From Legionella genomosp. 1 (GTDB lineage: Bacteria; Pseudomonadota; Gammaproteobacteria; Legionellales; Legionellaceae), in the NCBI GenBank assembly GCA_945878975.1, contig CAMCUM010000026.1, forward strand, positions 1 through 33,991: a stretch of DNA of 33,991 nt, read 5' to 3'. Positions 15,357-23,859 of this stretch are shown piece by piece. Within the stretch, counting starts at the first letter, position 1. Every line of letters begins with the position of its first letter. Under the pieces are notes generated by a model. That model was not told the DNA's origin and did no database searches. It was given only the letters and a program-made list of their open reading frames with translations. Position numbers and translations under genes: made by a program.

Positions 15357-16610
15357 ATGATGAAAGAAAAAAAATCCCCCCCTTCATTTGAGCGATTAGC
15401 GATCTCTCTTTTTGGAAAAGAAATTCCTAGTCCGCTCATCGTAGGCTCAGGAACGTTGATCGAGACCCATGAAGATATCGAACCTTTTTTGCTGTCGGGT
15501 GTTGGTGGGATAGTACCGCGCACTACTAGAAAAATTTTGGAACGACCCAGCCATCCTGTTCCTCATCTTTACCAAGCGGGTTCTAAAAAATTTCCAATTA
15601 TGATTAATGCGGAATGGACTGGCGCAGATATCCATTATTGGCGGCCGTATCTTGAGAGAATGGCAGCCAATAATCGTACCATTATGTCTATATCAGGGCG
15701 CGATATTGCGGGTTGTTTGGCTGTTTGCAAAGAGTTAGATCTGTTTCAAGGCTGGTTATATTTCGAAATTAATATTAGCTGTGCACATAGTAACCATGAA
15801 CATGGGATGATCACTAGGGATATGCTGCATATCAAGGAAGTGGTGTCCTCTTTGAAACAAGCCGGATTACGCACTCCTATCGCATTAAAATTAGGTCATT
15901 CGGACTATATTCTTGATTTGGCTAATGTTGCCAAAGAAGCAGGTGTTGATGCTATCGTTGCAATTAATACTTATGGACCCGTATTTGATTTTTCTATAAA
16001 TGAGCGGGGAGAGCCTGAGCCAATCGTTGGGATTCGAGGAGGAAAAGGCGGATTGTCTGGGGCTCCAATTTTTCAAATAGCGCTTACAGATATTGCAGAA
16101 ATTAAGCGTCAGATAGATATTACAGTCATTGGTTGTGGTGGTGTTGTGACTGCAGAAAACGTAGTAAAAATGCTCATGGCAGGAGCTAGTGCTGTGCAAG
16201 TATATACGGCTGCACATATGGAAGGGATCAACGCGCCTGCCTATTTTACTAAGACGAATGAAAAAATATTACATTATATGGATACTCATAATATTAATAA
16301 TATTCGAATCTTAGAAGGTAAGGCACTACCTATCTTAGAGCAGAAGACCGAGCTGCAATTAAAGGTGCCCGTCGTTAATGAAAAAAACTGTATAGGATGT
16401 GATCTATGTATCCCTATTTGTTTACCAAAAGCTATTACAATTAGACCATCAGATGGAGCAAATAAATATAACCATGTTGTTGAAATTAATGCAGATATTT
16501 GTATTGGATGCGGGCATTGTATTCCTGTTTGTCCGACATCGCCAAAATCTTTAACTTTATCCCAGGATTTTGTATGGAACGCAGAAGAAATAGGGGTTTT
16601 AAATACATGA
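15357..16610 (+). CDS. Dihydropyrimidine dehydrogenase-like flavoenzyme (PreA type) with C-terminal 2[4Fe-4S] domain
   Basis: About 417 aa. The first 310 residues form an FMN TIM barrel of the dihydroorotate/dihydropyrimidine dehydrogenase family. NISCAHSNHEHGM carries the catalytic Cys at the usual position after NxS, and VIGCGGVVTAENVVKMLMAGASAVQV is the phosphate-binding end. The C-terminus has two [4Fe-4S] motifs, NCIGCDLCIPICLP and DICIGCGHCIPVCPTS, as in PreA and the C-terminal part of animal dihydropyrimidine dehydrogenase. The partner subunit PreT (FAD/NADPH) is not in the window. It is divergent from the nucleoside operon, so reduction of the uracil ring of the C-nucleoside, or of a precursor base, is a fair inference. 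ATG 15357 is preferred over TTG 15351. The stop overlaps the next start (ATGA). Confidence 0.85.
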   Translation: MMKEKKSPPSFERLAISLFGKEIPSPLIVGSGTLIETHEDIEPFLLSGVGGIVPRTTRKILERPSHPVPHLYQAGSKKFPIMINAEWTGADIHYWRPYLERMAANNRTIMSISGRDIAGCLAVCKELDLFQGWLYFEINISCAHSNHEHGMITRDMLHIKEVVSSLKQAGLRTPIALKLGHSDYILDLANVAKEAGVDAIVAINTYGPVFDFSINERGEPEPIVGIRGGKGGLSGAPIFQIALTDIAEIKRQIDITVIGCGGVVTAENVVKMLMAGASAVQVYTAAHMEGINAPAYFTKTNEKILHYMDTHNINNIRILEGKALPILEQKTELQLKVPVVNEKNCIGCDLCIPICLPKAITIRPSDGANKYNHVVEINADICIGCGHCIPVCPTSPKSLTLSQDFVWNAEEIGVLNT

Positions 16611-18004
16611 ATGCACTTATTGAAAACGATAGAGATAGTTTAATCGTGAACGATCACTTGAGCACTTATTTGAGGGATGAGTTATTAATTAACGCGCATG
16701 GGCTATATGAACAAAATTATAGAATACGTGCTATAAAAGTATTATTAACAGTATTAGGCAGTATGGCCGGCGTCCCTTCACTTGCTCCTGCAATGGCTGC
16801 TGCTGGAAAGTATCATGGATTAGGGTATGTGTTTGCAGGAGGTACTTTAATTGCTTATGGTGCTGGTGCTATATGGGTTTTTCATGGAATAGTAGATGAA
16901 TTTAAGCCCTTATCGCCATGTCAAAAAAATTTATTACCAGCTACTAGATGCTACAGCGGCGTTAAAGAAATCTCATGTATTATTCTGAGCGGTGTTGCTA
17001 GTGTAATTCCTCTATATACTGCTTATAAATATAATAAAGTAGATTGGAAAACATTTCTTGCCGCACCCATAGGGTATGCTTTTAATGTATTTGGATTTTA
17101 TAAGATGATTAATACCATAGACAAAATCTTGATTAAACGCGCTTCTAATAATCAAAAAACTTCGATTTTGTTTGAAAATCTATCCCAACATATAGCATTT
17201 AAAGTAATGCCTACTATTATGATAATGGGTCTACAACCATTAAGTGAATTTAATGAAGTGTTTAATAGTCGTGATAGCGAGAGATTTACGGCGCAGATTA
17301 TGGCCCTTCCTATCTTAGCTAGTTTTAAACAATTACCTTCGTCGTACTACAATGCTTGGCCACGAACAGTATTCTCGTCATGCTGTTTATTTTTCCCTTT
17401 GTGTATGGCGTATGTTAACGCTACTCTCGCTTTTGAGGCAGCTGAAATGATTACGTCCAACAAATCTTCCGCTGTATTTCTGGCTGTTTTTCCTACAGTT
17501 GCGGCTTTATCAATAGATAGCTTGGTTACGTTTATTACAGCGGAAAGAATGTTTGATGCCGCTTTTAATTGGTTAAAAGACAATCCTGCGACTTATGTAT
17601 TGTTAGCGGATTACGCAATGCTTAATAGGATGTTATTTTTGTTGGCAATGCTTTTAGCTGTGCTATCCTCCAGTAATAGAGGTTATGTTGCTTATTCTAC
17701 CATAAATAATAATCAGATTTTCTTTACAGCGACCTCTGTGGTGAATAGCATTGTTTTTGAAGGGTTTGCTTTAACTGAGCTTTTCCATGGCCTATGTAAT
17801 AATATATTTAGATCGGAACGTTACCCATTAGAGCAAAAGCGTTTATTGGCTCAAGATAAGCTAAATGAGTTTACGAGTACGGTACAAAGAGCCGATCCCA
17901 AAAAGTATCAGGGGTTTTTTGAAAAAAATCGCCCTTTACTAGATTTACGTAGCGCAAATACAGATGTTGAGATTGCCAATACTACAATAAATTCATTTAA
18001 TTAA
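16607..18004 (+). CDS. Multi-pass membrane protein, unknown family, translationally coupled to the PreA-like gene
   Basis: A 465-aa protein with roughly eight hydrophobic segments (for example VLLTVLGSMAGVPSLAPAMAA, FLAAPIGYAFNVFGF, FLLAMLLAVLSSS) and hydrophilic ends. I do not recognise a transporter family, and no ATP-binding or MFS signature is present. The start is ATG 16607, sharing ATGA with the stop of the upstream gene; a longer frame beginning at 16499 would lie inside that gene and is unlikely. The coupling suggests a role in the cluster, such as export, immunity or anchoring, but this is inference. The C-terminal 60 residues are charged and probably cytoplasmic. Nothing typical of a signal peptide is seen. 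Confidence 0.75.
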   Translation: MNALIENDRDSLIVNDHLSTYLRDELLINAHGLYEQNYRIRAIKVLLTVLGSMAGVPSLAPAMAAAGKYHGLGYVFAGGTLIAYGAGAIWVFHGIVDEFKPLSPCQKNLLPATRCYSGVKEISCIILSGVASVIPLYTAYKYNKVDWKTFLAAPIGYAFNVFGFYKMINTIDKILIKRASNNQKTSILFENLSQHIAFKVMPTIMIMGLQPLSEFNEVFNSRDSERFTAQIMALPILASFKQLPSSYYNAWPRTVFSSCCLFFPLCMAYVNATLAFEAAEMITSNKSSAVFLAVFPTVAALSIDSLVTFITAERMFDAAFNWLKDNPATYVLLADYAMLNRMLFLLAMLLAVLSSSNRGYVAYSTINNNQIFFTATSVVNSIVFEGFALTELFHGLCNNIFRSERYPLEQKRLLAQDKLNEFTSTVQRADPKKYQGFFEKNRPLLDLRSANTDVEIANTTINSFN

Positions 18005-18009
18005 CACTG

Positions 18010-18065
18010 AAAAGCAGTTGAATCTTAGCGTAATAGATCTTTTCGTTACAGCTTCAACTGCTTTT
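18010..18065. terminator. Bidirectional terminator between convergent genes
   Basis: AAAAGCAGTTGAA (18010-18022) is the exact reverse complement of 18053-18065, with a 30-base loop that can fold further through GTAA/TTAC. The A-run on the left and T-run on the right give a T-tract on either strand. It sits in the 71-base gap between two converging genes, where a shared terminator is expected. Confidence 0.7.
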
Positions 18066-18075
18066 TCAAAGATTA

Positions 18076-18918
18076 TCAAACTACATACTCGGCGATTTCC
18101 TGCAATGGAATACAGTGACCAATATTTGTATATTTGTTGTGTTCAACTGGAAATAGAGGTTGAAACTCACCTAATTGACGGGCTTCTTTTAGCGCGCTAT
18201 AAAGTTCTGGTATGTTGTTGAGCACATTAAAAATTTGTTTGCTGGAATCCAAGGTATAGTAAACTTTTTGCAATAAATCAGCACGGTAAGGTTCTTGAAA
18301 TATATGAACTATATTGAACGGTTTGATGATGGGACCATCTTTTTCAAAACAGTAAATTGATTCAGAATAGGAGCTGATCACCGAGCTACCAAATATTTTC
18401 ACACCATTTGCTGTGTTGATTAAACCAGTTTCTGTTGTAAACCAAATTAGACGAGCAAACAATGGCCGATCGCATTCTTTGACAGTTAATGCAAATCGAG
18501 CATATTCCTGCATAAAATCAGCATAATCTTGAGACATTAACATTGTACAATGGCCAAAAACCTCATGAAATATGTCGGGGTCTTTGGCTAAGTTTTCTTC
18601 GTTTATAGTGCGAATAAACATCGTTGAAGGGAATTTTTTCTGTGATAATAAGTGAAAATAGTGTTCAAAGTCTATAAGTCCCTGTACTGGAACAACTTTC
18701 CAACCAGATGCACTATATAGTCTTTCAGATATTTCTTTTAAAGAAGGTATTTTTTCAGAAGATAAACAAAATTTCTCCATATTAGAAAAAAAAACTGGGT
18801 AAGCCTTATCTTTCAAATTGATCATTTGTTTGGTAAACAATCTTTTCCACATAGCATGTTCATCTTTTGTGAAAGTAATATTATTATGTGAGAAATCATT
18901 TTGTAGTAAATTTGACAT
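18076..18918 (-). CDS. Aromatic amino acid hydroxylase (phenylalanine hydroxylase family)
   Basis: A 280-aa pterin-dependent non-haem iron hydroxylase of bacterial size. The iron ligands are in DIFHEVFGH (His118, His123) and FTTETGL (Glu163, in place of the usual FTVEFGL). The region that is normally YGAGILSSPGE reads FGSSVISSYSESIY, a marked change near the active site. Bacterial members make tyrosine from phenylalanine. A pathway relative, PacX of pacidamycin biosynthesis, makes meta-tyrosine. Placement in the cluster suggests it supplies a hydroxylated Phe for the NRPS, but regiochemistry cannot be read by eye. AAGGAGA is a strong ribosome binding site before ATG 18918. It is the last gene of the unit with the GrpB-GNAT, MFS and aminotransferase genes. 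Confidence 0.88.
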   Translation of the reverse strand: MSNLLQNDFSHNNITFTKDEHAMWKRLFTKQMINLKDKAYPVFFSNMEKFCLSSEKIPSLKEISERLYSASGWKVVPVQGLIDFEHYFHLLSQKKFPSTMFIRTINEENLAKDPDIFHEVFGHCTMLMSQDYADFMQEYARFALTVKECDRPLFARLIWFTTETGLINTANGVKIFGSSVISSYSESIYCFEKDGPIIKPFNIVHIFQEPYRADLLQKVYYTLDSSKQIFNVLNNIPELYSALKEARQLGEFQPLFPVEHNKYTNIGHCIPLQEIAEYVV

Positions 18919-18956
18919 TTAGCAAGTCTCCTTGTGACCATATGTAATGGGATCTA

Positions 18957-20291
18957 TTATTGCAGTTCACACCATTTTTGGAAGGTACAAACAGGCACAA
19001 ATTTTCTTTCTATGTATACTTTTAACTCACTTTCGAGTGGTAGCATAATTGCTAAATGATAGTTGTTTTTCTTAGCTTGCTCCAGAAGAAAATTTTCTAT
19101 GGCTAGCTTTATTGAGATACTATCGCTGTTAATCAATGATAAATGATAAATTCCGGCACAATTGGCGTAAAAAACAAGTTCAGCTGCACCCACTAATGTA
19201 TTGCCTGAAAACGCAGCATAAATTTCAATGGGATCGTCTTTAGTATAGAGTTTCGCTATCCATTTGATGTACTGAGTTAATGTTACATTATTGTCTGATA
19301 ATTGAGTTTGTAGTTCTTGAAATTGTGCAGTTGAACTTATTTTTTTAATATTCAAAGACAGGTCTGTTTGGAAGGTTGTTTGTTTTAAATCAATTACCAC
19401 ACCGATTAAGTTTTCCATTTTTTTCAAACCTTGTTTTTCTAATAGGTTTGGGAGATTACTTGGGTTAAAACCGGGTGTTATCCACCAAGTAAATGGCAAG
19501 TCATGTTTTTTAAAATGATCACATATTTTTTTAATCGTAGGCTCTGCATTTGTTGATGATAAATGTGTATCTAATATCATATTGAAATTTGCATCATGCA
19601 GCCCTGTGTCGATCAATACATAACCTGGAATTCGTTCGAACTTGATAGACGTTAGATATTGCATATAGTGTGTCATCATAATTATAAAATTTGCTTCTAA
19701 GGAATTTATTACTTTGTTTGAATCCCAATTTTCGATATCACTTCCTTTATTTTGATCTCGACAATAAATGTCTTGTGGTAGATCTAGACATAATTTAGCC
19801 GCTGCATCGATAGAGCGAACAAGGGTGCTTTTACCCAAAACGTATGTATTGATGTCATTATTTGCTGTTTTAGCAAGTTCTTTTTTGAGTGAGGCATAAG
19901 CTTTTGCTTGTTTTGTGTGGCGGTTTAAATAATCTTTAAAACGCAAATAACGTGCTATTTGAGGATCTCCCATTTCAAAAATATGGTAATTAACAGCATA
20001 ATAAGGTTTTGTTTTGGTTGTAATAAAGCTACGATGAGGGATCACGTTACGGCTTAGTTTTTTGCAACCTTGTGCTATCAGACCTCTCTCAATGGTATCT
20101 ATTTCGTCAATGGAGTTGATTTCTAATAAAATATCCAGTATTGGCTTGGCTGGCATGTCTGTGATGGCAGTGCTGCCAATGTGATGCACTTCTTTCAAAT
20201 AGGAGGATAGCACTTCTTTTATGTCACGTTTTTCTTGCAAGAACATTTCGGTCCAGCGCGGATTGTGTTCATAAATTTTAATGCTGTTCAT
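18957..20291 (-). CDS. GrpB (UPF0157) nucleotidyltransferase-fold domain fused to a GNAT acetyltransferase
   Basis: A 444-aa two-part protein. Residues 1-170 are GrpB/UPF0157: YEHNPRWTEMF, HHIGSTAITDMPAKPILDILLEI and YLRFKDYLNRH are diagnostic, including the GS...D-x-D-type nucleotidyltransferase core. Residues about 190-444 form a GNAT protein: LPFTWWITPGFNPSNL at its start, then EIYAAFSGNTLVGAAELVFYANCAGIYHLSLI. The acetyl-CoA Q/RxxGxG loop is poorly kept (NSDSISIKLAI), so activity is uncertain. GrpB proteins have no settled function, but the fold transfers nucleotides. In this context the protein could modify or inactivate the nucleoside as self-protection, or acylate it. AAGGGAT precedes ATG 20291. 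It lies 23 bases after the MFS gene. Confidence 0.8.
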   Translation of the reverse strand: MNSIKIYEHNPRWTEMFLQEKRDIKEVLSSYLKEVHHIGSTAITDMPAKPILDILLEINSIDEIDTIERGLIAQGCKKLSRNVIPHRSFITTKTKPYYAVNYHIFEMGDPQIARYLRFKDYLNRHTKQAKAYASLKKELAKTANNDINTYVLGKSTLVRSIDAAAKLCLDLPQDIYCRDQNKGSDIENWDSNKVINSLEANFIIMMTHYMQYLTSIKFERIPGYVLIDTGLHDANFNMILDTHLSSTNAEPTIKKICDHFKKHDLPFTWWITPGFNPSNLPNLLEKQGLKKMENLIGVVIDLKQTTFQTDLSLNIKKISSTAQFQELQTQLSDNNVTLTQYIKWIAKLYTKDDPIEIYAAFSGNTLVGAAELVFYANCAGIYHLSLINSDSISIKLAIENFLLEQAKKNNYHLAIMLPLESELKVYIERKFVPVCTFQKWCELQ

Positions 20292-20314
20292 AGCTACATC
20301 CCTTGTATTTTCAG

Positions 20315-21631
20315 CTAGATTTTAGCGCTAATATCCGAGAATGTCTTGTTATAAGAACTATTTTTTTGATGAATATACAAATAAACTCTCTTAGACTTTA
20401 GCAAACTAAATAATGCTAGAATCGCAAAGGTAATACTCAAAAAAAATGGGATGCTAAAAGAGATATTACAGCTTAACGCTGCCATATTACAGACAACGGC
20501 ACCGGTGAGCATTCTAAGGCTTTGCGCAACGCTAAGCACTCGTCCTTGTTGATACCTACTGGTATAAGTTGATATAGCACTAATGGAGTTTGTAATTGTC
20601 AAAGCAATGCAAATTCCCAGAAACAGTAATATAACTAGAAACACATTCATTGAGGCAACATAGAGCATAGCTATAATGCACATTAATAATAGAATGATAC
20701 CAAAAATAATACAATTTAAAAATGAATTGAATAAATTATTAAACAAACCAATCAACCAGCCGTTGCCTACTATTTTTCCAGTACACAGTATAGTGATAGC
20801 TATTGCTAAAGTTCTTGAATTTGCATGCCAATGGTTAACAAGAAATACAGGTATAAATTGATACAGTATATCTACTGACATAGCAACCAATAAGCTGTTG
20901 ATTAATATAATGTTAATCCCTGGTTTTTTTAAAAAATATATAAGATTGAATGTGCTTGATGCCAATATATTTACAATAGAACCTAATTTTGGTTTCTTTT
21001 TTTCAATGACATAGGTTTCTTTAAAGAACAATATCACCGAAAAACAAGTGAATAAACTGATTGCGCTGGCCACAAAAAAGGGCGTGCTATAATTAAAGTA
21101 CTCGCATAGCTCACGGTTAGAAAAAAGACTCCCCAAAAACGGACCTAGTACAAATCCTGCTGTTAGTGCGATATTGATTCGTCCAAACCATTTTGTTTTT
21201 GTCTCTAAATTTTTGTGCAAGTCATTTATGGCGGCTAATGCTATTGCAACGTTACCTTCAAAAAAACCACAGAAAAATCGTATGATAATTAGAGTAACAT
21301 AATGGTGGGTTGCGATACAAACACCTGAGCCAATAAAGGTCAGTACTGTACCAAGTAGCGTATATGTCAGCACAGGTTTTCTTCCATAAAAATCTGATAA
21401 GTAACCAAATAGGACCATACCTAAACCTTGCCCTAATGGGTATATGCTAATAATAAAACTGTACTCAAGCAGATGGCTCGTAAGAGGGCTACTAATAAAT
21501 AAAAGAGGAAAAATGGGGTAAGGTAAGGCAAGTCCTAGGTAAGTTAATAATACAATCAAGTGGATGACTATCATTTGCTGTTTGATGTTAGTTTTGGGGA
21601 GTGGTTTAGACTGCTCATTGACGAGATTCAT
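20315..21631 (-). CDS. MFS transporter, probable product exporter
   Basis: A 438-aa major facilitator with about 12 hydrophobic helices. The loop 2-3 motif is visible as GYLSDFYGRKPVL (canonical GxLaDrxGrkxxl), and motif C-like glycines occur in TAGFVLGPFLGSLF, usual for drug/H+ antiporters. The short cytosolic N-terminus holds the start, which overlaps the aminotransferase stop (ATGA). MFS pumps of this kind are standard export and resistance genes in nucleoside antibiotic clusters. No substrate-binding clue is seen. Confidence 0.88.
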   Translation of the reverse strand: MNLVNEQSKPLPKTNIKQQMIVIHLIVLLTYLGLALPYPIFPLLFISSPLTSHLLEYSFIISIYPLGQGLGMVLFGYLSDFYGRKPVLTYTLLGTVLTFIGSGVCIATHHYVTLIIIRFFCGFFEGNVAIALAAINDLHKNLETKTKWFGRINIALTAGFVLGPFLGSLFSNRELCEYFNYSTPFFVASAISLFTCFSVILFFKETYVIEKKKPKLGSIVNILASSTFNLIYFLKKPGINIILINSLLVAMSVDILYQFIPVFLVNHWHANSRTLAIAITILCTGKIVGNGWLIGLFNNLFNSFLNCIIFGIILLLMCIIAMLYVASMNVFLVILLFLGICIALTITNSISAISTYTSRYQQGRVLSVAQSLRMLTGAVVCNMAALSCNISFSIPFFLSITFAILALFSLLKSKRVYLYIHQKNSSYNKTFSDISAKI

Positions 21632-22743
21632 CTATTACAATCCAGGAAATACTGTCTTTGGTTGTCCTTAAACTCTTGAAGAAGAACCATGATAGGTTGC
21701 ATGTATTGCGATTCAGCAATGGTGATGCGAATACATGTTTTTAACTCACTAACATTATCTAAATTTTTTATTGCTATTTTATTTGAAGATAAAAAACCAA
21801 CAATTGCTTGTGCAAGTAATTCATTTCTAGTGTCAATCGTTATGAAATGAGTGGCAGTTGGAAATAAAATCCATGTTGGAAACACATGATTAATAAACTT
21901 ATTAAATTGTTTTTTTGAAAACATAATGTCGCGATGTATTTTTTTAATAAAATCGTCGTTTTGAAGTAAAAATAAAAAATAAGCTATAGATATGCCACTG
22001 ACGGCATTTTCTAACCCGGTTTTTCTCAGATAATCTATTATTTTTTTATTTGTAAAAACACTCGCAAATCGCAATCCAGCAATGCCATGTGATTTTGAAA
22101 ATGACTTTAGAATAATGATATTGTCAAAATTACGCAGAAAAGCAGTATGATCAATGGCTTCAAATGCGCTATAGGCTTCATCTATGATTAATAGGTGATT
22201 ATTACGATAGCAGCATTCGGCTATACGCTTCACTTCATCTAAGTTCAACTTAAGACCAGTAATGCCGCTGGGATTACTTAAGACAACAATGGCTGGGTCT
22301 AAGTTATTGAGTTGGTTGTCATATGCTGGAAAATCATGATTGAAATTTAAAAAATCTAATTTTGCGCGTACAATACTAAAGTCATTTAATTTGGCATAAC
22401 GTGCATAGCTGTAGTATTCAGGGTCCAATAGCACGATAGATTGTTGGGTTTTCATAGCCATTAACAATAGATTAATAGCGAAATCCGATCCGGGAGCTAA
22501 TAAGATTTCTTCTGCAGTTATTTTATAATGTGTAGCTATTTCATGACGTGCGGTAAGGAGATAAGGATAACATCTTGCTATTTCTGCTACATTGTCAGCA
22601 AAAAAACGTTGGGTAAGGTCGTTTAATTGCGAGTGTAGTAGTTCATTGCTTGAGAAATTACTTAATTGTGCATAGCATTTTTTTTCTTGATTATCTATTG
22701 AACTGTGTGATTCTTTTAAGAAATGTGTAAATTGAAAAGACAT
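21628..22743 (-). CDS. PLP-dependent aminotransferase, class I/II (HisC-like)
   Basis: A 371-aa fold-type I aminotransferase. VVLSNPSGITG, LLIIDEAYSAF and SFSKSHGIAGLR are the cofactor-binding blocks, with the PLP lysine at about 217. LAPGSDFAINLLL is the phosphate-binding loop. I preferred ATG 22743 to the in-frame GTG at 22749, since GGA upstream is then well spaced. In nikkomycin/polyoxin pathways NikK/PolI transaminates the 5'-ketone or aldehyde to give the aminohexuronic acid, and this gene is the only aminotransferase in the cluster. It is the first gene of its unit and overlaps the MFS gene by four bases. Confidence 0.88.
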   Translation of the reverse strand: MSFQFTHFLKESHSSIDNQEKKCYAQLSNFSSNELLHSQLNDLTQRFFADNVAEIARCYPYLLTARHEIATHYKITAEEILLAPGSDFAINLLLMAMKTQQSIVLLDPEYYSYARYAKLNDFSIVRAKLDFLNFNHDFPAYDNQLNNLDPAIVVLSNPSGITGLKLNLDEVKRIAECCYRNNHLLIIDEAYSAFEAIDHTAFLRNFDNIIILKSFSKSHGIAGLRFASVFTNKKIIDYLRKTGLENAVSGISIAYFLFLLQNDDFIKKIHRDIMFSKKQFNKFINHVFPTWILFPTATHFITIDTRNELLAQAIVGFLSSNKIAIKNLDNVSELKTCIRITIAESQYMQPIMVLLQEFKDNQRQYFLDCNR

Positions 22744-22818
22744 TTTCACGTTTCCATAGCTAATAAAATAGTATTTTTAATCATTTAAGACTTCATGCTA
22801 TTCTAGGACAAAAAAATC

Positions 22819-22848
22819 AGTATACTCTTTTTTTGTGTGTTGTCTCAA
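22819..22848 (-). promoter_or_regulatory. Promoter for the aminotransferase-MFS-GrpB-AAAH unit (TTGAGA-18-TATACT)
   Basis: On the minus strand TTGAGA (22848-22843) and TATACT (22824-22819) are 18 bases apart, about 75 bases before the start codon. It lies in the divergent gap shared with the aldo/keto reductase gene. For the plus direction I saw only a TATATT (22851-22856) without a convincing -35. Confidence 0.5.
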
Positions 22849-22912
22849 TCTATATTGTGCTGCTTAAATGGATGGGATTGAGTTTTTTTAATGCTAATTT
22901 TAATGAGATATA

Positions 22913-23851
22913 ATGCACTATAGACAATTAGGTAAAGCAGGTATCAAAGTTAGTGAATTATCATTGGGTCCATGGTTGACGTTTTCTAAACATTTAAGCG
23001 TTAAGAAAACGACTGAAATGATGTTTCTAGCCTATGATCAGGGTGTTAATTTATTTGATAATGCAGAGCGCTACGCCGAGGGGATGGCTGAGTGTTTAAT
23101 GGGAGAGGTTCTCAAAAATTTTCGTCGTGAGTCTTTGGTTATTACTACTAAATTGTTTTGGGGTGGATCCGGGCCAAATGATACAGGATTATCTCGTAAA
23201 CATCTCATCGAAGGTGCAAAAAATTCTTTGCGTCGGTTGCAAGTTGACTATGTTGATTTACTATATTGCCATCGTCCCGATGAAAATACACCTATAGAAG
23301 AGACAGTGTTGGCAATGGATACGTTGGTAAGGCAAGGTTTCGTGCTTTATTGGGGAACCTCAGAGTGGCCAGCTGCAAAGATTGAATTGGCATATCAACT
23401 GGCTGAAAAGATGCATTGTATTCCGCCTAGCATGGAGCAACCAGTCTATAACCTTTTTGATCGTGTACAGGTTGAGCATGATTATTTATTGCTTTGTAAA
23501 AATCGCGGTATGGGACTCGTTACCTCCAGTCCGCTTGCTTTTGGATTGCTTTCAGGAAAGTACAGTAAAGGGATCCCTGAGGATTCTCGTTTAGCAACTC
23601 AAGAACGTTTGATTATGCCAGATTTTAAATCTCGGATTGCAATGGTTGACCGAATGAAAGAACTTGCAGAATCCCTGCAATGTACCTGTGCTCAACTTGC
23701 TTTAGCCTGGTGTTTGTCAAATAATTTTGTGAGCTCGGTTATCATGGGAGCCTCTAATGAAAAACAGCTGATGGAGAATATCATGGCTGTTGAATTAAAA
23801 GATAAAATGAATGGCGAGATAGATGAAGCCCTTGGCGTTATTTTTAAGTAG
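22913..23851 (+). CDS. Aldo/keto reductase (Kv-beta/YghZ-like)
   Basis: A 312-aa NADPH-dependent oxidoreductase with the full catalytic tetrad: Asp49 and Tyr54 in LFDNAERY, Lys80 in TTKLFWGG, His120 in LLYCHRPD. WGTSEW and the C-terminal VIMGASNEKQL contact the cofactor. Start, length and fold are typical. It is the first gene of the plus-strand unit with the NRPS, SDR and second 2OG oxygenase; the NRPS starts 8 bases after its stop. A likely job is reduction of a carbonyl in the amino acid or sugar part, but the substrate cannot be read. Confidence 0.88.
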   Translation: MHYRQLGKAGIKVSELSLGPWLTFSKHLSVKKTTEMMFLAYDQGVNLFDNAERYAEGMAECLMGEVLKNFRRESLVITTKLFWGGSGPNDTGLSRKHLIEGAKNSLRRLQVDYVDLLYCHRPDENTPIEETVLAMDTLVRQGFVLYWGTSEWPAAKIELAYQLAEKMHCIPPSMEQPVYNLFDRVQVEHDYLLLCKNRGMGLVTSSPLAFGLLSGKYSKGIPEDSRLATQERLIMPDFKSRIAMVDRMKELAESLQCTCAQLALAWCLSNNFVSSVIMGASNEKQLMENIMAVELKDKMNGEIDEALGVIFK

Positions 23852-23859
23852 GATGCTGT

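Noticed and set aside
16499-16606. Upstream extension of the membrane protein gene
   Set aside because: It lies inside the ferredoxin-domain end of the PreA-like gene; the ATGA overlap at 16607 is the natural start.
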